From Hedera helix (taxonomy: Eukaryota > Streptophyta > Magnoliopsida > Apiales > Araliaceae): a stretch of DNA of 64,000 nucleotides. Positions 8,856 through 19,584 of this stretch are shown one piece after another. A program made the position numbers and the translations under genes. Under the pieces are notes generated by a model. It was given only the letters and a program-made list of their open reading frames with translations. It made no database searches and had not been told where the DNA came from. Location of the stretch: positions 10,091,764 through 10,155,763 of the forward strand of contig OX359283.1 of the NCBI GenBank assembly GCA_947179155.2. Reading direction: 5' to 3'. Position 1 is the first letter of the stretch, and each line of letters opens with the position of its first letter.

Positions 8856-11800
8856 TGCATGGGATGCATCATAATACGATCTCTGATTGGCCAACTCTTA
8901 AAAATAAGATAATGTTAATACGGAATTTCCTCGTAAACCCCGAGCTCAAATCCAAATTATAATTGACAATTTCGAGTAATTATGCCCGACGATTATATAA
9001 GCCAAAACTAAACTAGTACGGATAGATACACTTTACCCAACATTCCATTTTTACATTAAGCCATAAATTTGTTCACAGCAATTTAACAAATAATGAGTTT
9101 TATGGTATTTGACAAAAATATTAAAAATATATTTTGTATTTGACAAGATTATAACTAGATGTAACTTGATAAATGTAAAAACATATATATCCACTATTTT
9201 AAAAATTTTACTTTAATAACCCAATAGCTTGATTATTAATTAATGTTGTAAATTTTATTATAAGTATGTAAATAAAATTAAATAAAAAATTATTTATCGG
9301 TGGCCTTGATTTAATTAATTATTTATTCATTCTTTTGTTAATCTTGAAATTTGACTAAAACCATTGGCTCCTATGTACAAGTAATGGTAATTAGCATAAT
9401 TAATTTGCAAACATTGTGCTGGGAACTTAATATATCCATCTTATTAATTATTTGTAGTTAAATATATGGAAACTCATACATAGCATGTGGCGTAGATTCT
9501 TCCTAGGGTTTGGGTTCATTGTCATTGCCAAAAATGAGTTCTTGAATTTAATGTAGTTTTAATGCTTTTAACATATGTTAAGGAATTTAAAATGTGTCCT
9601 CCTTGCATTAAAACAAAATCTTTTGGCCATTGTGTCTCCTTACTTCCATTGTTTAATACAATTTGCATCTTCTAAATTCTTATCTAGGTTTAGTTAGAAC
9701 AGCAATAATTCCATTTTGTACTAACCTGAATAATGGGACCAAAGTTCGAATCTAAATCTTAGAATTTAAAATTAATGTGAATTTGCTTAAGTTTTGAAAA
9801 CAACAAAATTAATTTGTACCACCTCAGTTCAACAAATTTAAGATCGTATGATATATTTTGACTTTTTAAAATTAATTTATAAAATTTAAAAATTTAAAAA
9901 TATTATATTTTCATTTGATTTTAGTTAATACAATCGCAATTATTGTAAACTATCCAAATAAATCTCTTTGTTCCAAAAAAGAGTCCATCTTGCCACAAAA
10001 AAAAAAATTGTTCTATATAAGTGTTTTGTTTCTTTTTATTATAGCATAAAATGACACAATATTTATGTTTACCATCAGAATCACACTATTTTTGTATTAC
10101 TAATAAATTAACCAATCATAAACTTGGAGTTAAAATAGAAAAAAGGGAGGTGAGCGACTTAATACGTAATAAGTCTCTTCGAAATATATCCCAAAAAGTT
10201 GTAAAAATTTGCAAGTGGCACACTTTTTGTGACGTATAGAGAGTCTAGTTACCAAATTTAAATGTTTTTAAACTAATACAAATTACATCAAATTCATGAA
10301 TTGATTTAAAAAGTTAAAATGGACTATTTTTTGAAATAGATTTAGTATTTATTAGTATTTTAAAAATAATTTATAATATTTATTATAAATGTGATAAATT
10401 AATTTTAAAAAATTAATATGGGACCATTACTTTTGTAATATTGATGTAGTTAAAAGCTAGGTAGGGGTGAAACCCTGTTACAAAATTTGGACATTGTTTA
10501 TGTCGTATCAGGAACTTTCATGATACTCTCTAGCTTACCTTCCACAAAAAATGATAATAAGAACAATGAACATAATAATACCATCTTTTAAACAAACATG
10601 ATAAACGAAATGGCAGATTCATAACTCGTGAGAGTACTACTCCCTCCGTTTCAAAATTTTTGACCTATAAGATTCGTATTATTTTTAAAAATTAATTTCA
10701 AATTAATATAAGTTAATTTAATTTTTGATAATATAATTATAGATATTAAAAAGTATCTAAAAATTGTCTCTGCTTATGAAATTTATTAATTATAAAATTA
10801 AAATAAATTATATTAATTTAAAAAATTAAAATATCTTAAATTAATTTTAAAAAAATTATGCATTTTCTATGAAGTGAACTATAGATGAGAATAAATATGT
10901 ACTATATGCACTAATTTCATCATGATGATTTAAGGCCGACGCTGGTAGATCTAGCACTTTAGCCAAAACTGCAGTTCTTTGTTGTTTAAAGAAAAGCCAA
11001 AAGTGCATTTAATGAATGAGGTTATAGTAGTCCGTATATTCTTGTACTCGATAAGACATAACATCAGCCAATATGATTATAATGAAGAAACTTCATAATA
11101 AATATTTGTTATAAATATTATCTTAATAAATATATTTTTTATAATTTAATTAAAAATTTAATATTACGTTTAAATTGAAGTAATAGAATAAAAGAAAAAA
11201 ATTTAAATTATGTCTATTTAAAATAAAATATTTGAGATTAGACTATTTGTATTAATTTAATATTATTTCGTATTATTTTATCTCATAATGAGAGATTATT
11301 ATTTCTTAAATATTGGATTATTAGTCTCATAAAATTATTTAATAGCTTAAAATGAGGGAGACTATTAATTCCAAATTCATTATGAGATTATATAATCTCT
11401 CATAAATAGCCTTAAGAATGACAAAAAAAGTCCATAGGATTATTTAAAAGACTATTAATCCCTTATCATGGGATAAAATAGTTCGAAATAGTGTTAAATT
11501 AATACAAATGGTCCAATCTTAAACATGATTTTTACAAACAAATATAGCCGTAATGAAAAATAGTGTATTAGATAATTATTTTGAATGATAAACCATTATA
11601 GTGGAATGAAAATTCATTATATCCCTTTGATTTTTATTCCATGTGAGAGGTAGTAAAATAAAATTCATTCTAATAGAATAAATATGCATGATAATTTTAC
11701 CTTCATATTACACCACTCACTTCAACCAATAATCAAATATATACTTAAAATCATTTAATTCTTTTTCTCTATTCTACTCTTTTAATTCAAATATAATATA

Positions 11801-11862
11801 AAAATCAAGAAAAAAAATAGAAATTGAACCTCACTACTAATAAAAATAGGTGCAACTCTTAC
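8856..11862. other. AT-rich intergenic stretch with transposon debris
   Basis: No convincing gene. It contains ACTCCCTCCGTTTCAAAA at about 10639-10656, the usual terminal sequence of Stowaway-type MITEs, without a recognisable partner end, and a fold-back element at 11231-11523. A 62-codon frame near 10051 shows no recognisable feature. Confidence 0.6.
11231..11523. repeat. Fold-back (MITE-like) element
   Basis: The left end (TTTGAGATTAGACTATTTG...) and the reverse complement of the right end (TTTAAGATTGGACCATTTG...) match imperfectly over roughly 80-90 bp, with a short centre. No clear target duplication was found, so the superfamily is not assigned. Confidence 0.55.
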
Positions 11863-12307
11863 TGTAAGACCCCGAATTTTATGAAATACAAAATTTAATT
11901 TTTCTTCATATAGATATTTTTTTTAAACAGTAAGTGGTTAAATCGATAAAGTTAAAAGTTAAGGATGTTATGTGCAAATTTTATTTTGTCGGACAATATT
12001 CGCTTTGTCGGGGAATATTCGTTTGGTCGGGGAATATTCGTTTGGTCCGACGGCGCCGAAATAACAAATTATTGGTGGACCCCACAACGGAATATTTGTC
12101 GGATATAGAAAACGACAGAAATAACCTTTTTAAATAAAAATAGTCAACGGAACTGTTAAAATACCGGTGATAAAAGAATAGTAGCATACGGTAGTTATTG
12201 GTATTTTTTGTAGCACTCGGTACTCTACAGTAACACACGGTATTGCATAGTGTCTCATATTTTTGGTCTGATAATTGACACCGTAACTGTTACGCATCAT
12301 TTCATCG

Positions 12308-12530
12308 ATAATTGTCACTGCATAATATTTTATATTATCAATTCAATAATTGTTGTTACACAGTATTTTGCATTATTGATTTAATAATTGTCATTACACT
12401 GTATTTTATATCATTGAGTCAATAATTGTTGTTGCACTGTTTTTAAAATTATTGAACCTAATAATTGTCACAGTAACATATGCACAGTAATTCACATTAT
12501 TGAATCAATAATTGTCATTACACAGTAACG
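12308..12530 (+). repeat. About 38-bp repeats around ATAATTGT in LTR B
   Basis: ATAATTG recurs at 12308, 12346, 12384, 12422, 12461 and 12508, i.e. steps of 38, 38, 38, 39 and 47 bp, with partly conserved text between (ATTACACAGTATTTT-like). Repeated in the 3' LTR. Confidence 0.7.
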
Positions 12531-12672
12531 TATGCTTTATTTTACATTATTGTTATCTCTATTATGATGTTATTTAAACAGTTGTATTTCATTAATTTAT
12601 TGACTTGATATCTAAGAGCTAACTATACTGTATTTATAACAATTAGTCATAATAATTGAATTGATAAAGTTA

Positions 12673-12940
12673 TTTGTTTATAATATAAAGTTAGGTGATT
12701 ATTAGGTGATATGAAATGAATGGTGTAGATTAAAGTGTGAATTATTGTTGAATAATTGAATTGATTTGTTTATAATATAAAGTTAGGTGATTATTAGGTG
12801 ATATGAAATGAATGGTGTAGATTAAAGTGTGAATTATTGTTGAATAATTAAATTGATTTGTTTATAATATAAAGTTAAGTGATTATTAGGTGATATGAAA
12901 TGAATGGTGTAGATTAAAGATAATATAATATTTGAAATGG
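12673..12940 (+). repeat. 92-bp tandem repeat in LTR B
   Basis: Nearly three copies of a 92-bp unit starting TTTGTTTATAATATAAAG; the steps 12676, 12768 and 12860 are exactly 92 bp. It lies in U3 just before the TATA box, a usual place for enhancer repeats. The third copy is shorter and diverges after GTAGATTAAAG. Confidence 0.85.
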
Positions 12941-13007
12941 ATGGTGTAGATTAAAAGATGATCTTTAAATGAATGGTTTAGATTAAATGAATGATAAGAT
13001 TTTTGGC

Positions 13008-13015
13008 TATAAATA
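13008..13015 (+). promoter_or_regulatory. LTR TATA box, element B 5' LTR
   Basis: TATAAATA in the context TTGGCTATAAATAGAAGCC, followed by a CTTTCTTTCTCTCTC leader. The copy in the 3' LTR is at 20724-20731. Confidence 0.65.
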
Positions 13016-13341
13016 GAAGCCTTAACTTAATGATTTTTCATAAACTTCCTTACTTGTTCTTTCTTTCTCTCTCTAAATACTTCTTGTGAAAGTTCTCTCT
13101 AAATGTGCTTAAGTCATCTTGAGTATTTGTGAAGATCTATAAGTATACGTGTACTGTTCAAGTTAATCAACCTCATTTAAATCAATATCCAGTCACGTGT
13201 TGAGGTAAGGGATACCATCTTTTTCATCTTCCATTATTCAAACGTACTATGGTAAGGGATTATCATTATTTGATTCTCGATAATAATATTGTTTCTTCCT
13301 TACTCATAAGACGTGCCTTTTATTTCCATGTATTAAATTGT

Positions 13342-13530
13342 GGGAATAACCTTACGGAGCGGATTGCCGCCTGTTGGTGAATAACCTTTCGTATTCATTC
13401 ATTATTAATCTCTGAGAATAACCTTACGGAGCGGATTGCCGCCTGTTTGGTGAATAACTCTTTGTACTCAAATTCTATTAAATTGTGGGAATAACCTTAC
13501 GGAGCGGATTGCCGCCTGTTGGTGAATAAC
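13342..13530 (+). repeat. 72-73 bp triple repeat with GC-rich core in LTR B leader
   Basis: CTTACGGAGCGGATTGCC occurs at 13351, 13423 and 13496, each followed by GCCTGTTGGTGAATAAC or a close variant. GGTAAGGGAT motifs lie on both sides (13204, 13251, 13576). The repeats lie in the transcribed leader, inside the putative intron. Confidence 0.8.
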
Positions 13531-14740
13531 CCTTTGTATTAATTTTCTTCACCTTTTGTTAATCAAACCTGCTACGGTAAGGGATATTATTTTCTTTCAT
13601 ACTCCTAAATCGAAATTTATTATGGAACTATTGCTTCTATAATTCCTGAAAATATTATATGTTCCATAATAGTTGAACTTCATTATTTCAACTGAACCTT
13701 CCTATTTACGTGAACCTTTCTATTGAATTGTAACCGTTATTCTGAACTGTGGATCTTAAATATCATTTTTAAATTTCACTCCACATCATGTTGACAATTT
13801 GGACATTATTTGAATTTGTACAAAGTAAACTTCCGATACTTATTGTTATCCTATTTCTTCTGTTCATCATTTATATCATTCTAATCATCCAAAAATCAAG
13901 CTGTTGTGAATATCTGTGGCCGGGGGCACAGATGTGATATATTTGTTGAACAGATGATAGGTTAAAGGCGATATAATAGGTTAAAGGCGATACATCTGTT
14001 CGGTGTCTTTTATCGCATGTGGTGAATGTTCTCTTTGGCCCGTAGTGCAAAGATGAACTGTTGTTTGGTATGATTATGACCAAAGGCTGAATCTGGTATA
14101 ATCATGATCGTTGGTGCTATTTTGAATATCTTTGGCCCGTAGTACAAAGATGAACTGTTGATGTGCATGATTATGATCAGGAACTGTGAATTTGTATTAT
14201 CTTGACTAATGATATTTCAGATGATAAAAGTTGATAAAAATTGATGATGTTTTTCCTAAAAAGAGAACCGAGTGGACATTATAGTCTGCATTATTCTTCT
14301 AATAGATTACTCATTCCGCTGCTATTATTGATCTGAACGTTGTTTAAGAATTTAACTGCAGTTTTTGATATAAACCTTGTAGTCTATTGTATTCTATCAA
14401 GAACTCAACTGTTGAAGGCTAATGATAATTTATTCGTCATTATCTTAGTCATGATATTTCTTACTGGGCTATTTGAGCTCACCCTTTCTTTTGTTCCATT
14501 GTTTTTCAACAGGAGATGAAAACATAACAGGGTCTAGCCGGGGAATGGAGTGAGGGTCCGAGGAATAGTTATCATAGTCTTCACGTTTTGTAAAATAGTG
14601 TGGCAATAATAGTGAAGACTTAGTTGTGTATTATTATACACTGTATTGTTGTACGTTGTGCTTTGTTGTAATAATTTTGTTGTAGTCTTTTGACGACTCA
14701 AGTTTGGGCTGTGTGGGCCCAGATTTGGGGGCGTCACAGT

Positions 14741-14752
14741 TGGCATCAGAGC
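14741..14752 (+). promoter_or_regulatory. Primer binding site, element B
   Basis: TGGCATCAGAGC, two bases after the LTR end. It matches the initiator Met-tRNA 3' end complement (TGGTATCAGAGC) with one mismatch. Confidence 0.85.
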
Positions 14753-14937
14753 TTAGGGATATGATCTTTAATGGCGATCTGGGGTAGAACTAGGAGGGGA
14801 GAGACGAATAGAATCAGTCACTAGTGTGTCCTACCTAAAATAGATTTTATTATCTAATGAGTCAATTTGAATGTAGGAACATGAAGTGATGAGTCAGTTT
14901 ATTTGAACTAACATTTATTTTGTGACCACAGTTAAGT

Positions 14938-17900
14938 ATGACATCTGAAAATCAAGAGGTTAACTATGGAATACCCGAAGCAAATGTAGCCGAGAATCAA
15001 GAGGCCCCAAACAATCCTCCTGCCAACTCAGGAAATAATGTTCCTGATAACATGATGAACGATGGATTCTTTAGGAATTTCATGCAGTTCATACAGAATC
15101 AAGGAAGAGGAAATCCAGCCAATAATAACGGTAGAAACGCTGGCAATTTGAGGATGGTCACTGTTAAGCAATTTAAAGAATTAGGACCACCTGAATTCCA
15201 CGGGAAGCCTGACCCACTCAAAGCGGAGGCATGGCTGAAGCAGACGACAAAAATACTTGATGTCTTACAATGCGCTGATGATCAGAAGGTGCCATTTGCC
15301 ACTTTTATGTTACGAGGTGAGGCGGACCATTGGTGGGAAGCGGTAAAACGTATCCAACCTTCAGCACTCGAAATGTCTTGGACAGAATTCGAAGAACTGT
15401 TTAACGAGAAGTACTTCCCAGAAAGCATCCGCCATATGAAGGAAGTGGAATTCATTAAGCTGGAGCAGGGAAACATGACAGTTTCTCAATATGAAGCTAA
15501 GTTTGCTGAACTGTCTCGTTTTGCGACTCATCTAGTAGATGACGAAGCACGAATGAGTCGAATGTTCCTGAGAGGTTTGAGACTCAAAATTCGTCAACAA
15601 CTTAGTTCTCATAAATTCAGTTTGTATTCAGATGTTGTAGATAGGGCTCAAAGGGTGGAGCAAACAGATGAAACATTGCAGCCAAGAGTTAATGATCAGC
15701 ATAGAGAAAGGAGTGACAACAACCACAGGAACGAGAACCATCGAGGAGGTAACCAACACTTCGGTGGTAATTCCATACCAAATAACAGAAGAGGAGAATC
15801 TAGTGGGAACAATTTCAAAAGAAAGAGATTCCATAATAATTATGGAAGGGCACCAGCACCAGTACCAACACCAGCACCGACCCCAGTTTCAAGGGGAGAA
15901 GATCGACCACCAGTGAGATGCTATAGGTGTGGTCAGGAAGGTCACATCAGCCCAAACTGTACACTGCAGTCCAAAAAGTGCTACAGTTGTGGGAAAGAGG
16001 GTCATCTTGCGCGGTTTTGTCCTGCCACAAAATCAAGTCCAGCTGCAATGATGATACCAAAAGCTAGCGCGGATAAAGGAAAATCTGTAGTTCAAGGGAG
16101 AGCTTTTGTTGTGACATCCCAAATGGCACGAAACTCGAACGAGGTGATAACCGGTAAGCTATTCATAAATTCTCGTGAAGTCTACGCTTTGTTAGATACT
16201 GGCTCTACCCATTCTTTTATTTCACCTGCATGTGCTCAGCGTTTAAACTTAACTCCTGAAAATTTGGACTTTGACTTATCAGTTGAAACCCCATTAGGAG
16301 AAATGACCATTACATCTACTGTCTATAAATCTTGCCTAGTTCAAATCAACAACCTCACATTACCTGTTGACCTTATTTCTTTGGAGATGCATGAATTTGA
16401 TGTGATTTTAGGAATTGATTGGTTGACTACCCATCATGCTAAAATTGATTGTTTTCATAAGATTATTAGTTTTCATATTCCTAATCAACCTGTCATGCAA
16501 ATTCAAGCAACTAAACTATTGAAATCTATAACTGTTATTTCTAGCCATAAAGCCATTCGTTTATTGAAAAACGGATGTCAAGCCTTTTTAGCTCATGTCA
16601 CTGATTTGAACAAAAATTCGTCAAACTTGAATGATATTCCCATTGTTAATGAGTTTCCTGACGTTTTTCCTGAAGAACTTCCTGGCTTACCCTCAAACTG
16701 TGAAATTGATTTTTATATTGATCTTGAACCCGGTACCAAGCCCATTTCCAAAGCTCCCTACCGAATGGCTCCCATTGAACTTCAAGAGTTAAAAGTCCAA
16801 CTACAGGAATTGTTGGATACCGGTTTCATTCGTCCGAGTGCATCACCTTGGGGTGCTCCTGTTCTATTTGTGAAGAAGAAAGACGGGAGTATGAGATTGT
16901 GCATTGACTACCGAGAATTGAACCATGTCACCATCAAGAACAGGTACCCGTTACCTCGGATTGATGACATGTTTGATCAATTGCAAGGCGCTCAACATTT
17001 CTCAAAGATTGATATCCGTTCTGGATATCATCAGTTAAAGGTTAAAGCTGAGGACATTCCAAAGACTGCTTTCAGAACTCGTTATGGGCATTATGAGTTC
17101 TTAGTCATGCCTTTTGGACTAACTAATGCTCCTGCAGCTTTCATGGACATGATGAACCGGATATTCAAGGAACATTTGGATCATTTTGTGGTTGTCTTTA
17201 TTGATGACATCCTCATATACTCCAAGAGTCGCGAGGATCATGAACAACACCTGAGATTGATACTACAAAAGCTCCGTGAAAACAAATTATATGCCAAGTT
17301 GAAGAAATGTGAGTTCTGGCTTGAGGAGGTCGCGTTTCTTGGGCATGTGATTTCTAGTCAAGGAATATCAGTCGATCCTGCGAATATTGAAACGGTACTA
17401 AATTGGGAATAACCCAAAACAGTAACCGAAGTCCGAAGTTTTCTGGGTCTAGCTGGTTATTATCGGAGATTCGTAGAAGGATTTTCTCGAATCGCCACTC
17501 CATTAACGCAGCTTACTCGGAAAAGCACAAAATTCATATGGAGCGAGGAATGCGAGAAGAGTTTTCAAGAACTCAAGAGGAGACTTATTTCAGCTCCTGT
17601 TCTGACCATACCATCAGGATCAGGAGAATTTGTTATCTACAGCGATGCTTCTGGCAAAGGTCTAGGCTGTGTCCTTATGCAACATGGAAAGGTTATAGCC
17701 TACGCCTCTCGACAACTCAAAGATTATGAGAAAAATTATCCTACTCATGATCTAGAGTTGGCAGCAGTCGTTTTCGCGTTGAAAATCTGGAGACACTACT
17801 TGTACGGAGAAAAAGTGGATATCTATACGGATCATAAAAGTCTCAAGTATTTCTTCACCCAGAAGGAACTCAACATGCGACAACGACGTTGGCTTGAACT

Positions 17901-19584
17901 GTTAAAGGATTATGACCACACAATCCAGTATCACCCGGGAAAGGCGAACGTTGTAGCTGACGCTTTGAGCAGAAAATCTTATGCAAGTACAAGTGCACTG
18001 CTGACAACACAAAAGTGTATTTTGTACGACTTGCAAAAGATGGAGATAGAGCTAAAGACACCAGGGACCCACTCGAAGATTGCTCACGTGCGAGTAGAAC
18101 TAACTTTAATCGATAAAATTAAAGCTGCTCAAGCTACCGATCCGGAACTGATAAACATGATAAAGAAAGTACAAGAAGGTGTCATTCCCGAAGCAAGAAT
18201 CGACGAGAAAGGAATACTTCGAGTCAACTCTCGACTCTGTGTTCCTAACGATCCTGAATTAAAGCATAAAATCATGATGGAGGCACACAACACGCCGTTT
18301 GCAATCCACCCAGGAGGTACCAAGATGTATCGAGATCTTCGACATACATTTTGGTGGAACAATATGAAAAGAGAGATTGCGGAGTTTATCTCAAGGTGCC
18401 TAACTTGTCAACGTGTCAAGGCAGAACATCAAGTTCCTAAAGGTCCATTACAATCACTTGAAGTTCCCGAATGGAAGTGGGAACACATCAATATGGACTT
18501 CGTGACGGGTCTTCCAAAAGTTTCTCAAGGCTTAGATGCAATTTGGGTGATCGTAGATAGATTGACCAAATCTGCTCATTTCTTGCCTATACGAGAAAAC
18601 TTTTCACTTGAACGTCTTGCCGGTATGTACATAAATGAGATCGTGAGATTGCATGGCATGCCAGTTTCCATAGTTTCTGATCGAGATCCTAGATTCACTT
18701 CACGCTTTTGGATCAGTCTACAAAAAGCTATGGGCACTGAACTACGTTTTAGTTCTGCATACCATCCTCAAACGGAAGGACAATCGGAAAGGACGATCCA
18801 GACCCTCGAAGATCTTTTGAGACTTTGTGTATTAGACTTCAAAGGAAGTTGGGATAAGTACTTGCCGTTGGTGGAATTTTCTTACAACAACAGTTACCAA
18901 GCAAGCATAGGCATGGTTCCATTCGAGGCATTGTATGGAAGGAAGTGTCGCTCTCCAATATGTTGGAATGAGGTAGGAGAAGCAAAATTGTTGGGACCCG
19001 AGTTGGTACGCTTGACGACCGAAAAGATCCAAATGATCCGACAACGAATACAGACCGCACAAGAACGCTAAAAGAGTTATGCTGATCTTCATCGGAGAGA
19101 CGAAAGTTTCAACGTCGGAGATCATGTATTCTTACGTGTTTCTCCATGGAAAGGGGTTACGAGATTCGGAAAGAGAGGAAAGCTCAACCCTCGATTTATT
19201 GGCCCATTTGAAATCCTCGATCGAATAGGAACCGTAGCCTACAGACTAGCCCTACCACCAAGTATGTCTCGCATCCATAACGTTTTTCACATATCTATGT
19301 TACGTAAATATGTGAAGGACCCAAACCACGTCATTGAGTTAGAACCAGACGTTATAGCAGAGGATTTAACATACGAGGAGGTACCTGTTAAGATCCTGGA
19401 TAAGAAGGAGCAGATCCTACGCTCAAAGGTTATACCTCAAGTTAAGGTTTTATGGAGAAACCAAGATACTGAGGAAATGACCTGGGAGCTAGAATCTGAG
19501 ATGAAATCTAAGTATCCTTACATCTTCGATATGTCAGGTACGTCAATTTCGGGGACGAAATTTCATAAGGAGGGGAGGTTGTAA
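14938..19584 (+). pseudogene. gag-pol: Gag-Pol of element B, two in-frame TAA stops
   Basis: One reading frame runs for 1549 codons, interrupted by TAA at 17410-17412 (codon 825, after RT, at the start of the connection to RNase H) and TAA at 19069-19071 (codon 1378, after the integrase core). At both sites the A and C proteins have Gln or an equivalent position, so CAA to TAA transitions are likely. Domains: Gag (about 70-230), two CX2CX4HX4C knuckles at 328 and 348, protease DTG at 420, RT D756/D757, RNase H D903, integrase D1187, D1248 and E1284 (spacing 60 and 35), chromodomain-like tail. No frameshift was seen. The last part of the frame is not stopped before the polypurine tract: it reads through it and ends at the TAA of the LTR's own TGTAA. 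As it stands the element needs proteins in trans or readthrough. Confidence 0.93.
19545..19579 (+). promoter_or_regulatory. Pre-PPT stem-loop and polypurine tract of element B
   Basis: AATTTCG (19545-19551), loop GGGA, CGAAATT (19556-19562), then AAGGAGGGGAGG before the LTR. The stem keeps pairing although one base pair differs from A and C. Confidence 0.75.

Larger units (their letters stand above)
11863..14738 (+). repeat. 5' LTR of element B (2876 bp)
   Basis: Starts TGTAAGACCCC and ends GGGGGCGTCACA. It holds three nested repeat systems (about 38, 92 and 72 bp), a TATA box at 13008, and splice-like sites: GAGGTAAGGG (intron start 13205) and TTTTTCAACAG (intron end 14512). It has 10 extra bases near 14231 compared with the 3' LTR. 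Confidence 0.95.

Noticed and set aside
17403..17729. 108-codon frame overlapping the first stop of element B
   Set aside because: Out of frame with gag-pol; a shadow of the RNase H region.
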